Assembly: GCA_022885665.1 (NCBI GenBank)
Contig: JAGQDJ010000003.1
Location: 310,001 to 374,000 of the forward strand
Length of the DNA: 64,000 bases
Reading direction: 5' to 3'
From: Triops longicaudatus
Taxonomy: Eukaryota; Arthropoda; Branchiopoda; Notostraca; Triopsidae
Under the pieces are notes generated by a model. That model ran no database searches. It was not told where the DNA came from and was given only the letters and a program-made list of their open reading frames with translations. Shown here piece by piece: positions 52,401-62,500 of the stretch; positions within the stretch are counted from its first letter, which is position 1, and each line of letters opens with the position of its first letter. A program made the translations under genes and the position numbers.

Positions 52401-54225
52401 AGTTATTTGACATTCTCGTTGTAAGGATTTTAATAAGCATTTCGTGTCACTGATGAAAACCATTTTTGATCGTTTATAGGGAAGGATCGCGCTTCCGGGT
52501 GTACGTTGTGATGCCGCTGTTGCCTGGCTTTGAAGGCCAGTTTGGCACCAACAAAGGCACAGCCATCCAGGCCATTACGCACTGGAACTACGCTTCGATT
52601 TGCCGGTAAACGTCGCTCGTTTCCCATTGCATGATTGAAAATTGTTTTAAAATGGCTAATGGAGAGGAAATGTGTTTATCTGCAGTGGATCAAAGTCGCT
52701 GATGCAGCAGCTAAGTGAAGCGAACGTGGAAGCTTCGCAGTATATCTCCTTCTACGGCTTAAGGAAACATGCCCTATTACACGATCAGTTGGTTACCGAG
52801 CTCATCTACGTCCATTCGAAGCTCATGATCGTCGACGATCGAGTGGTCATATGTGGCTCGGCGAATATCAACGATAGAAGCATGGTGGGCCACCGGGATT
52901 CCGAGTTGGCTGTTCGCATACAGGTACACAGTCACCCAAAAGTTTACCATAACTACCTAAACTTATTGTTTTGTCTGCTGCTTTAACTCGATATTTTGTA
53001 ATATTTATTTGCTAATTTATCCTCTTGTGGTTATTGTTTACTGTGTTTTAAACTTTATTTTCATTTGGTAGTTTTATTTTGTTTAGGCTTCTTTTGAATG
53101 TGTCTTAATTAGTAGATTTTAAGTCGTAAGTGTGTCTCAAGTATGCCGCGTTTATTTCGTATCGTTTAGTATGCGCATGCTATGCACTTTACCTGACAGT
53201 AACTTATTTGTTTGTTTCTAGGACGAAGAATTCGAAGATTCCGTCATGGATGGGCAGCCCTATAAAGCTGGGAAGTTTGCCGGTTCTTTAAGGCGGTTTC
53301 TATTCAAAGAACACCTAGGACTGCTAGAATCGGAATCAGCCACCACCATTGAAATCGTGGACCCGGTGTGCGACGCGTTTTATAAAGGAATGTGGATCAG
53401 AATAGCGTCTCGCAATACCTCGATTTTCGAGAAGGTCAATTTTTGTTTTCTCTTTGAAGCAGTTTAAACTTTTATGTTTCTATTAAAGCTACGAAAAAGG
53501 AGACATCGTGGTGGGTTTTCCTATCTATTTCAGTAATCGTTTGTTAAGGGGATTGTAATGTCTATTGCTCAGCGTTTTTATTCTTTGTTCATTTATAGGT
53601 CAATTACCATTCACGCATTGACACTAAATGCTTTACTAGCTTTTAAAGTTCAAAACGTTTAAGTTTCTGCGTTTCGGGCAGCGAGTAGCTCTAAAATTGA
53701 AATAAAATGCCTCCAGCAATGAAGTAAAGTCAATAAGTAAGAAATATCGAAGAAAACGGGATCGTTTTGACAAATGTTTGGGAAATTAGCCTGCAATAAT
53801 ACTCTAATCATCAGCATTGATAAAAACCCGTTATCAAATTGATGTATCAAGGTGTTTCTTGTCGCCCGAACAGGTCTTCAGCTGTCTTCCTACCGATTTA
53901 GTGCAGTCGTTTGCAGAGTTAAAAAGCTACCAATCGGGTTTACCGTTAGCTACCACCGATATGAAAACCGCCAAGCAAATGCTAACGAACGTTCAGGTAA
54001 TTATCAAAACCGCTTGTCTGTAGCAAAACAAAGGAAATCATAAAGAACACGTCAAAGGGCAGAATGAACCAAGACTGCCAAAAGTTGCATAATTTGCCGT
54101 TTTCTTTTTCTTTTTATACAAAGGGTCATCTGGTCTTGCTGCCGTTCTATTTCCTCTGCAAAGAAGACCTCACTCCAGCTGCCGGGACAGCTGAAGCTCT
54201 CATGCCTACGTCATTATGGACTTAG
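45305..54225 (+). CDS. PLD1-like: Phospholipase D (PX-PH-HKD-HKD type), complete, 21 coding exons
   Basis: This enzyme hydrolyses phosphatidylcholine to phosphatidic acid and choline on membranes. Family members respond to PIP2, Arf and Rho GTPases and protein kinase C. Coding exons: 45305-45446, 45590-45749, 45874-45969, 46390-46491, 46871-46991, 47405-47559, 49121-49392, 49535-49770, 50108-50218, 50310-50449, 50521-50685, 50758-51066, 51453-51601, 51673-51791, 51863-51976, 52050-52264, 52480-52605, 52686-52923, 53222-53434, 53874-53996, 54124-54225. Every intron is GT/AG, all phases match and the sum is 3408 bases (1135 residues plus TAG), close to the 1074 of human PLD1. HKD residues are H483, K485, D490 and H954, K956, D961. 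The carboxyl end is SLWT, and family members also end in WT. The ATG follows a TTTTCAG acceptor by eight bases, so a 5' non-coding exon or a spliced leader lies upstream. The fifth exon's acceptor (AAAAAAG) is the weakest. Confidence 0.95.
46871..49392 (+). CDS. Phospholipase D exons 5-7: PX-PH linker and PH domain
   Basis: Exon 5 codes the helix LESYLQAVLRHELYRQHPET. Exon 6 opens LRFLEASPISFIGALG and KEGIVSKR, the counterpart of FLD.S.LSFI..LG.KG.EG...KR in animal PLD. Exon 7 contains SRWMKRWLFLKDTWLGYL and ends WVAAIQEAAK, the core strands and final helix of the PH domain, which binds PIP2. The join between exons 6 and 7 adds about 15 residues, cysteine-rich (GCC, SGCC, IPCCG), in the first PH loop. 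Exon 6 uses a strong GTGAGT donor and the phase fits, so this extra loop is likely real. Intron 6 is the longest, about 1.56 kb. Confidence 0.88.
49535..50449 (+). CDS. Phospholipase D exons 8-10: conserved region I and first HKD motif
   Basis: Exon 8 contains HPFGSFVPVRNS, IFIADWWLSPEIYMKRP and DRILKRKA. Exon 9 contains GVRVYVLLYKEVELALGINS. Exon 10 contains RHPDHV, then FWAHHEKMVVVDQ with H483, K485 and D490 of the first HKD motif, then GGIDLCYGRWDD. The histidine of one HKD attacks the lipid phosphate and the other protonates the leaving choline. All catalytic residues of this half are intact. Confidence 0.95.
50521..51601 (+). CDS. Phospholipase D exons 11-13: variable central loop with acidic stretch
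   Basis: Exon 11 opens LVDTGSVTK, joining straight to the first HKD half. Exon 12 (about 103 codons) is a lineage-variable loop with a strongly acidic run (DEVDEEEEAEGEDEVDGDY, about residues 584-602) followed by KNYSHEWIEKWHR and another acidic segment. In PLD1 this loop position is a regulatory insert that damps activity, while PLD2 lacks it. The sequence here is not similar to the vertebrate loop. Exon 13 returns to conserved sequence with LWVGKDYTNFIVKDF and LDKPF. Confidence 0.88.
51673..52923 (+). CDS. Phospholipase D exons 14-18: conserved region II to second HKD motif
   Basis: Exon 14 contains IPRMPWHDIGS and ARDLARHFIQRWN. Exon 15 contains FPFLVPKS. Exon 16 contains ALRSASQWSA and the diagnostic HYIYIENQFF (831-840). 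Exon 17 contains FRVYVVMPLLPGFEGQF. Exon 18 contains LVTELIYVHSKLMIVDDR, with H954, K956 and D961, and GSANINDRSM, the binding-site motif that follows the second HKD. The intron before exon 14 is only 71 bases. Confidence 0.95.
53222..54225 (+). CDS. Phospholipase D exons 19-21: carboxyl-terminal region
   Basis: Exon 19 contains VMDGQPYKAGKFAGSLRRF, the counterpart of VMDG..Y.AG.FA..LR. Exon 20 contains VFSCLPTDLV. Exon 21 contains GHLVLLPFYFLCKEDLTP and ends PTSLWT then TAG. The free WT end is conserved in mammalian PLD and needed for activity there. Intron 19 (53435-53873) holds a short AT-rich stretch only. Confidence 0.93.
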
Positions 54226-54552
54226 AAAGCTAAAGAAAAAAAGTTCTCGTTACTTCCAGAAGAAGGTCCCTGAAAAGACTCGATCGCTTAATCGCACCTA
54301 TTTTTCTACTCTACGTTAGCTAGTCTTGGTAACTTTTCCTGAAAAAAAAATTGTTTTGACTGCCCCGTCCCATTTTTCAGTGCAATAAGTATTTTGAACT
54401 TTTTTAAGAAAAAAAACGTTCAGTCAATTGACGATCGTTGATAATTTTTTTTCGTTGCACGCAATACTTCCAAGTTCCTTGTGCAAATTCTATTGCTTTA
54501 AAAAGCGTCCGGTTCTGGTTCACTTGAAGCAACGAAAAAATTAACAGAGAAA
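54226..54552 (+). other. 3' untranslated region of the phospholipase D gene
   Basis: This A- and T-run-rich sequence lies between the TAG stop and the first good AATAAA. The exact cleavage site is not visible. Confidence 0.5.
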
Positions 54553-54558
54553 AATAAA
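54553..54558 (+). promoter_or_regulatory. Polyadenylation signal AATAAA for the phospholipase D gene
   Basis: A canonical AATAAA lies about 330 bases after the stop codon in AAAAATAAAAC. An earlier partial match (CAATAAG at 54383) is weaker. Confidence 0.55.
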
Positions 54559-56596
54559 ACTTAACCAGGGCCTTTAATGACCCTTTGTTATATTAAAAAA
54601 AGCTTGTTTATGGGTGTGAAAATGTCCTAAGACACTGGAAAACGTAGGAAAGCGTGACTTGCGACTATTTTTGCAACATTCTTGCTAAACGATTGTTGCG
54701 AGAGAAAATGAGGCCATAAGCATTAAGCCCTTAAGTGAACTGAGCCGGAATTAAGGCCATTAAAAGGGGGCGTTTTGCGCGTCTTATACAGGTAAGTATT
54801 AACGGATAAATTACATATAGATGAAGATCAGGGGTCGATAGGGATTGTACCTACATAATGTGATAATTCCACTACTGTAATCGTGGAACATCATGGTTAA
54901 AGTTTACTAAAACTATTGCGTGAATTTGAGCCAAACAAATTTGATTTAAATCAAACGGGTGACGCGAAATTTATATTTGAAGACTCGCAATATCTATTAA
55001 CCAAGATTTTTAATCTTGATTTCCTGTTGCGAACTACAGATGTAATTAAGACGTGAATCTGCAGCCTTTGTTGCGTCATTGACACCAGGTGCATATATAT
55101 ATAAATTGCAAGTTTTTCCTGTAATAATTGAACGACTGAATTATTTTTAAGCGCCCGCGCTTGCTATACAAAATTGCTCTTGTAAGAGTCGGGAAAACGT
55201 GACTGACAGAAAGTGAGCTTCAGACTAGTTTACGTATCGTATTGAGCATCAGATCGGGACACGTCACATTCACGTCTAAGCGTCCATCACTTAATCTGCG
55301 ATGCTTATCAATACTTCTAAATAAAGTTCCCGCATTCTCGAACTTTTTCCCTATAAAATCTTCTTATACATGTCCGGTTGACTGGGATAAACGGATCAAC
55401 CTGTTAATGAACCAACTGTTTAGCAATCCCTTGTCTACGTGCAAACTTCAATCCTTCTAACTTAGGAATAATGTTATTATGTCATTATGGAATTAGTCAT
55501 TCTGATCCGTCCTCTTCTATCATGTTTCATGAACGGACCATTTTACCTAACTGGCGTTTTGTACTCAACTGCCAGTTTCTGTCTGTCGCAGGACAAATGG
55601 ACCGCGTCAGGACCAAAGTTGGCAGCAGAAGGGAAAATATCACTGCGAAAATATGTCCCTTTCCGAACACGCTATAAAGGTGATTTCGCGAAAGGTGGCA
55701 TAATCCGGCCAGTTTTGCTAAACACAATATTCTTTTCGTTGCTGTATATTGTATAAAGGCTCTAAGAAGTTATTTTTGCCTAGATATATAGATGTTAAGT
55801 GCAAGACTTAGAAACCTCGCTAAAAGGACCCCGGACATTATGACGTCACGGATCTAGGTTCTCTCCGTGTGTACGTGTGTATGAGAAAGTTTTTCAAATA
55901 GCCACCCTTGACGAGGGGGGGTCCCTTCTCTCTTCTTTTTCTCTCTTGTCTCCCTTTTCCCGTTGTTACCCTCTGGTTTCGTGTGCGGCAGGGGCTGAAT
56001 TTCCCCCCTGAGGGCGGTAAGGGTGGGCTTTCTTCTGATGATAAAAGTCTCTAGCGGAGGGCAAAGGGAATTCTGATTCTGTGGCTTGCTTCCTTGTCCT
56101 CCAGTGCCAGTTTGCCCCCCACCCTTGGTTCGGTTACGTGGTTTTCAGCCTCCTCGCCCCACAAAACTCTTCAAAAGTGTCGCCTACCGCAAGTTGTCGT
56201 TACTGATCTAATCGGAACTTCCCGTTTGACCCGTTCCTCCAAACTTTTCCTTTAGCATCGCCTGTATGACAGTGCAAAGTCAGTACGTGAAAAGTGACAT
56301 TGAGCTTTTGGTGAAAACAAGAACCACGAGAGTAACGTTGATAGTGGTGTATAGCATGGTGCGTAAAGACTGTTCACAATGAAGGTCTGGCAAGAGCGAG
56401 ACATAGGCCATTGAAGAGGCGGGAGGCACTGTGAGGCTTTCGTAGTAAGTTGCGCACTGGCGTCAAGGCAGGGACACTGCGCAATAAGGCGCCGCCTACC
56501 GGTAACGCTCGCTCGCACACAGCGTTAACGAACGCCCTGCTACTTGACGGCTGGCCGTCGAACGCTTTTGCCCTCTCCCGAACATTGCGTTCCAAG
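54559..56596. other. Intergenic region, GC- and CpG-richer to the right
   Basis: The left part is AT-rich with no recognised gene. Frames at 55242-55756 are short and overlap. From about 55.85 kb the sequence becomes pyrimidine- and CpG-rich, ending in a run with GCGCCGCCTACCGG and CTCGCTCGCACACAGCG just before the next start codon. That suits a promoter or 5' untranslated region of the gene at 56597. No TATA box stands out. Confidence 0.5.
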
Positions 56597-57831
56597 ATGG
56601 CCGAGGCGGCAAGAGGCCACGCGTGTGGGGCTCCGTCTTTGGGCCCGCAAAACAGTAACGATTGTGGACATCAAGTGTCTGGCCGTGTATTGGGACCTTT
56701 CTCGGATGCGTGTGTTTGTTTGCCAACGTGTCAATTAGCGAGCCAAGTGTGTCGCGACCCCCATCAGCCTCCGAGTGGTGCTCGGGTCGTGGCGTCGCTT
56801 GTGCACCTTAACCATCGTGAGGCCGTACTAGGGCAACCAGCCACGTCCAACCAAGCTTGTAAGCCATCCGTCACCTTGTTAACCTCTTTTAGCTCGGGAT
56901 TAGCCAGTCTTAACCTCAGCGGGGCAGCCGTGAGAAACAGCCTTGCAGACGCAGTAGCGACGGTAACAACAGACATGGTCCAAAACGCGAGCGACGACGT
57001 GAAGGTTGCGGACACTGCTGTCGTTGGACCTGGCCTTTGTTGCAGAGACCGAGTTAGAGCCATCAGTGAGGATGACCATGCCCAGCTCGGCTCGGAACGT
57101 GAACATGAACAGGAAGACGAGCCGGACTTGGTGGTAACACTAGGGCTCGAAGAAGAAGGCCTTTGTTCCAGCCACCATCACAGGAGTAGTCACGATGACA
57201 CGAGTTGCAGCCGCACGGAAGACAGTGATAACGACAAGAAACGACGAAGAACAGATCGTTACGACAGTTCAGAAAGCTCAGACAGGTAATACCAACCTCG
57301 CAAGCACCCACTAACCCTTTTCTCTACTCCTTAGTTCTAACACCGTCACCTAAACCTACCTAATGGATGCTAATGGGAAGGGAGTCAGTATTAAAAGCAT
57401 GAAGTGGTTCAGAGCGCAGAAAACGTTGACAGCCAGCGAAAAAATGTCAAGAGCCGAAAGATAGGATTGAATAGGCTTAAGATGTGGTCATGGTCAAATT
57501 GGTATATGCCCTAGTAGCACACTGGTCTTCAAACGTTTTTTTAAGTTGTGTTTTATACGTCTTGTGTACGTCTGTCGACAACCATACGTCTTATAGACGT
57601 ACTTGGGCTATAGGCTCAGAATAAAAGAAGACCCCAAGCTGCAGAAATTGCGAAGAAGTAGAAGAAAACGACGAGTCATTGAATGCCCAAGTTACTCTAG
57701 AAAAATTCAACCCAATCTTCCGAGAACGCCAAATAGAGTCTTGCTTTTCTTCAAGCAAAGCCAATGATTTTAACCAAGGACTGATTGCCTTAGTAGAAAA
57801 CGAAAAATGTATTCGTATAATGAAGCCATAG
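56597..57831 (+). CDS. Two-exon gene model, acidic/serine-rich protein of unknown function
   Basis: Exon 1 (56597-57285) starts at an ATG in a strong context (CCAAGATGG), the first in-frame ATG after a stop-free CpG-rich leader. It stays open for 229 codons, among the longest frames in the window, and ends at a GTAATA donor. Exon 2 (57645-57831) follows a GCTGCAG acceptor in the exact phase required and ends in TAG, giving 291 residues. The protein starts MAEAARGHACGAP. After residue 175 it becomes acidic and serine/histidine-rich (EHEQEDEPD, HHHRSSHDD), with a likely nuclear signal KKRRR at 214-218 before DSSESSD. The exon 2 part begins NCEEVEENDESLNAQV. I recognise no domain. A nuclear regulatory role is only inferred from composition. 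Exon 1 is fairly firm. Exon 2 could be replaced by another downstream exon. Confidence 0.5.
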
Positions 57832-58170
57832 TTCGGGCGGACTAGAATGACGTTAAAAGCCCATAAAGACTGTCCGTTTAATTACGTAGACTCTGGGCAA
57901 TCCATAGAATCTTAAGCGGAGCATGGCATAACAAGTTGCATGATTGGTACTACAACGGGACCCTAAGCTGAGTATGAAATAAAATGGGATTACGTATTTA
58001 AGTTGGTTCCACTGTGTCTAACCTCCGAGCACGATCTTGATTTCGAAGCGATCGAAAATCTCAAGTTCCGAAGACATTTGAAAGTCTTTGTGGCAAAGTT
58101 GGAGATATTCTCAAGAAAGTTTTCTGGTTCTCGTTTTCCCCTTCCAGGATTGCCTAGTTGCAGACTTTTT
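57832..58170 (+). other. 3' flank that stays mostly open in the frame of the upstream gene
   Basis: After the TAG at 57829 the same frame is open to a TAA near 57913, then to a TAA at 57964, then for about 67 codons (AEYEIKWDYVFKLVP...) to about 58172. The text reads like protein in places (SEHDLDFEAIENLKFRRHLK). It may be a decayed coding region, part of a longer pseudogene, or chance. The phospholipase D gene uses no in-frame TAA or TAG, so a changed genetic code is excluded. Confidence 0.35.
57978..57983 (+). promoter_or_regulatory. Possible polyadenylation signal AATAAA
   Basis: AATAAA lies 146 bases after the TAG of the two-exon gene model, a normal distance. It supports the gene ending here, but this hexamer is common by chance in AT-rich DNA. 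Confidence 0.4.
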
Positions 58171-59207
58171 TAAGGGTGGGCCAATAAAACTTTGGCTGTA
58201 CTGTTCTGGGGCAGACATTGTTGGAATTTAACGTTCGGTTTTCTTTTGCTTAACCAAGTTGCCTTCCCCAAAACTCGTTTTCGTAAGGGGCGATCCTGCT
58301 GTTCTGCTGTCCTAAAATGCCTTATTATCTGCTTATAAGTTTGGACAAGACAAGAATTCTCTTTTCCGTCTCTTTTTAGCAGTCTGCCAAGTTTGGCTTT
58401 CAAGGTCGTTTTTTTTTGGGTGCGTACTCGTGTCAGATCTTTATTTTCTTTATTTGGTAGAGCAGCCGACGTCTTAGCCAAGCGATTAGCGCTTATCAAA
58501 GTGAATTAGAAAAAAAAAGTACCCAATCAGCTTGCAATCACGGAAAAACACGTGGAAGTGCGGGGGTCAAAGGAGTGTTTTGAACTTGATTCCACCAGGG
58601 TCCGATGAGGGTGAAAGGGTTTTAAAAGGTCAGGCAACCCCAAGGTCCCAAAGCTTTTAAGGTTGGTTCAGGGCCCTGGCTATGGCCTTTGACCTCGAAA
58701 ACCCTCATTTCCTCTCCTTGCACATTCTAAATCCGTCCAAAAGTACTTTGGAATACGAATGCCTACGCTTCATACACTTAAACCACCCCCAAAATAAGTT
58801 TTACCTTATTCTGGCATTTCTCGGCCGTTTTCTTTTCATCAAGAAAAGCAAGGTTTCGGGCCATTTTCGCCATTTTCTCCTCTGTCTGGACAATGCCAAG
58901 CCCGATTTTAGCCTTCTGTCGACCATAGTTATTACCAAAAACCCTTTTGCGAACAAAATCACCCGTTTTCCTTTCGGTAAAGTTGAACTTTTTAAAAAAG
59001 AAACGTTTGTTTCGCTAGTGACAGTTAGTTAATGTTTGTTCATAAAAAAACAGGTACGATGAGCATGGTCCATAGCGTGAATAGTGTCCCAGTTTTTTAT
59101 GAGCTTTGTTAAATAACAAGCTTCCTCTACCTTTTTCACCCCGATCTACCCTGGCTATAAGCAAAGCTACCTTTTCTTGAAAGAGTTTAGTTTGCTCGGA
59201 AAGTATA
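58171..59207. other. No recognised gene
   Basis: A minus-strand frame at about 58170-58499 is rich in lysine and arginine (TLKAKLGRLLKRDGK) but has no ATG. A plus-strand frame 58682-59032 (116 codons, starts ATGGCC) has no recognisable motif. Both lengths are expected by chance, and neither is called as a gene. Confidence 0.45.
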
Positions 59208-59511
59208 CAGTACAGTTTCGCTATAATGTACACAGTTTATAACGAACAATCGTCTTTCGTATACAAGCCCGCATGTCTAAAGAAATGTATTCCAACATTA
59301 ACTGTTACGTACAGTCGGCCATAACGGATGCATGTTCGATCCCATACGTGTATCTTATAGTGAGATTTTATTCTAGAATCTTGTTATAGCGAACTGGTGG
59401 GTTTTTCAAGCTTTCAAGTTAAATAAATACTGAAAAAGTCAATAGTACGAAGATTTATACTTCTTTCCGTGGGGTTCGCCATAAGATCGTTGTATTTCGA
59501 CTGTTTTACAG
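59208..59511 (+). mobile_element. Probable pogo/Tigger-type miniature inverted-repeat element
   Basis: The left end is TA then CAGTACAGTTTCGCTATAATG, followed by TTTATAACGAAC. An inverted partner TTGTTATAGCGAACTGG lies at 59381-59397. A second inverted block reads, on the minus strand, CTGTAAAACAGTCGAAATAC then ATGGCGAAC up to 59511, followed by TTA. CAGT ends with CGCTATAACGAA-like subterminal repeats next to TA are typical of pogo and Tigger families. There is no transposase frame, so it would be a non-autonomous copy of about 300 bases. The exact right end is uncertain. Confidence 0.5.
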
Positions 59512-62500
59512 TTAAAATTATTGTTCCTAGAAAACAGGCTCGGCATGCGTGCTATTTAGCATACCAAACGTTCCAGTTTTTATGTACAATTCGACAACAA
59601 AGCCACGCTTTAATGATGAAGGGCTACAAGTGTATTACGTGATTGAAGGGTGGAGAGGGAGGTTCCTCGAAAGGTTATTACGGGTCACAAATAATGCAGA
59701 TGAGGGTGACAAAAGAGGGTTTGGGTCTCCCTGACAGCCATTTTCATTGAATCTTTCAACCGAGTTCAAAAGGGAGGTTATTTTTGTAATTTTTAAACTT
59801 TCAATGCGGGGAAGCTTCCAACGAATGAAGGCCATGTGAGCACTCGTACTCCTCATCTCTCTCTCCGTCTTCTTTTCTCTTCCTTTCTCCCTCTTTTCGG
59901 GGGGTGAATACTCTTCTCCGTGTCCCTGGGAGCTCTTATGGCCAGAAAAGAGATCGATATTGCCTATACACGCACCCTTCACTTGCTTTTCCCTCAGAAA
60001 CACACAGTGCATCATTGACCACCCCCTACAGCCCCCCTACCAAGAGATTCACCCTATAGCGTCTTTTTCCAATCGCAATCAGGGGGGAGAGAAAAACTTA
60101 TAAGGGGTACTGTACATGTACAAAGAGAATTTCCTTTCTTTTCACGCTTCTTAGCTTTAACCCCTTTATAGGAGAGGGGGGATTGGCAAATGTGGGGGGG
60201 GGTGGAGGGGGTTTTCTGGCTTCCGGCACGGAAGAAGGATTGTTTGCGAAGGGTTACGTCAGTGATGTGTGGGGTTATTGGACTTTGAACCCCGTTTTGG
60301 CGACCAGGTGTTTGCTATTCGGCGCAATTGGAACGCAAGACGGCTTGGAAAGGGTGGAAGGGGAGATGTGTTGTGCAGTTTCGGTGCCCTGGAGGCATAA
60401 AGGCCTAGTTTTCGCTTGTTTACCTGGACTTTGGCTCATTGGCGTCATGATTATGGAATAGCGTGTGAAGAAAAGGCGGGATGTGGAAGGAATTGAGTTG
60501 AACTGCTTAAAAGACTTGTCGGGAAAACGCTCGAGTTCTTATGGAGAGAGCTGCGGCAAAGGCCACCGGAAGTGATATGTTTGTCTTGAGGGGGTGGAAG
60601 TAGTCGAGTTTGACGGCGAGTAGTGTTTTCCTGAAATGAAGAGCGTTCTTGGAGCATTTTTTGACAAGGGAGCTCACAAGGTACGAAGATTTGCAAAAGG
60701 GTGAAATGAGTCGTGTTGGGGGACAAAGGGAAGCGGAAAATTTGCATACTTGCGACGTGTACAGGAAGCGTGCAAAAGGAACATATCCTGATGACCATAT
60801 TAGGGGAATTGTCGGAACAAAAAAAGGCAGAAACGAGTTACGGTGGGTTTCGCATTGTGCAGCTGTTCGTGGTGATTTAAAATGACATGGACTTTGCGTA
60901 GTTTTACTGTTGCCATTGCGTAAATACGTAATTCAGCTAAAAGAGAAATAAAGCAAAACGGTTTTGGCAAAAACCTAAGATTGGACAACGGTAAGCTAAG
61001 TCGGACAAAATATTAATATTTGTATAATATTGGGTATTTAGACAAAAATTGGATTATATAACTATAAAGGGTAATTGAACTTTCTTTACGTACATTTTTG
61101 TTTTATAAGGTTTTCTTTATAACAGTGAGTAACCCAAGTAACGCAAAGAGTTCATTTGCGAAAACGAGATACTGCGGTTGATATTGTCACGAGTCTCTTA
61201 ATTCTTGACAAAATCGAAGCTGTACCTGATTTATTTATTTTGAGAGGGACAGTAAGGGCAGAAGTGCGTTATAGTAATTTATTCTGATATTTCGGGTGAT
61301 ATTGTACCGTCCCCTTTAAGTCATGGACTCGATTGACAAGGACATTAAGCTAAATATATGCATTTTTCAATTTACGCATGTCAAGTGCACAACACGCTCA
61401 AAATAGTGTACGAACAACAAATCGACTTAATCATCTAGTGTTTCTTCATCGTACATAAACCAAATCTCGCACGTGTGTTACGCTCATTTCGTTCGTTACG
61501 TTGTGCTGGGTCTGGTCATTGTTATGGGTTACAAGGTTAAGGAAAATAAACCTTGACCAGTTAAAGCTCCAGAGCAAAACACAACGGGCGAAGCTAGAGG
61601 AGTCGATAACGATGCGTTGCACACGTAAGCCCTTTTTTTACCTTTTTTATGGAGCGAGGGCCAAAAAGCAGTTAGGTCGGGTTTCTGTGCTGTTGTGGAC
61701 CAGTGCTTTGGGTCTTTTCAAAAGTAATCCCAATCGGATTGAATCTACCTATGCGAGGATCAAATTGACTCGGTCCGGTCTTGGCTAGATAATTTTTTTA
61801 ATCGTTGAGGTTATAAGCCGCTATCGTTTTAAACGTACCGATTGACATGGTGTAGAATCTATATATTTTAATATACAGATTATTTTTATTTTATTTTATA
61901 TTAAAGAATCTTTGATCGGATCTAATTTTCTCGATCCAGATCGGTATTTTAATGAACATTTTTTACTTTATAGATCAGCAAATTTTGCGAAGGGTCCGAA
62001 AGATCAAAGATCTTTCTAAAAAAAATCGAAGCACTGTTATGGACGCAGTATAACAGAAAACGTAGTGTTAGTGGGCAAGTTCAATTGAAATATTAGTAAA
62101 AATCCATTACATTTCGTAAACTATTTAAAGCTAAATCAGACTAGACGAGTTCAGCATTTGAATAGGAAAAAACTCCCATCAGATAATATCGGAGTCATCA
62201 ATTATGGCAATTTCAGCGTCGAAGACCAAGTTACTCGAGTTCTCTTAATTGCTGAACTCGGAACGTGTTCAAGATGTTCCGACGTCGCTGTAAAAAAAAA
62301 TCTTGAAAATAGAAATGGTTGAACATTGCTAGTATACACTGTAGCATTTTCTCTCCAGAAAAATTCTCGAAATAGCTTTACTTTGTAATACAAATATAGG
62401 TACTTCTCTTTTTGTACGCCCCGTGGACTTTTTCTCAGCCCCAAGAGCTTTTCGAGTGATACTTTTGCATTAATTAGCTCTACTAGTGATTAAGTAAGAT

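Noticed and set aside
57829..57966. Reassigned stop codons as an explanation for the open frame after the second gene
   Set aside because: The 1135-codon phospholipase D frame contains no internal TAA, TAG or TGA and ends in TAG at the expected conserved place, so the standard code is in use.
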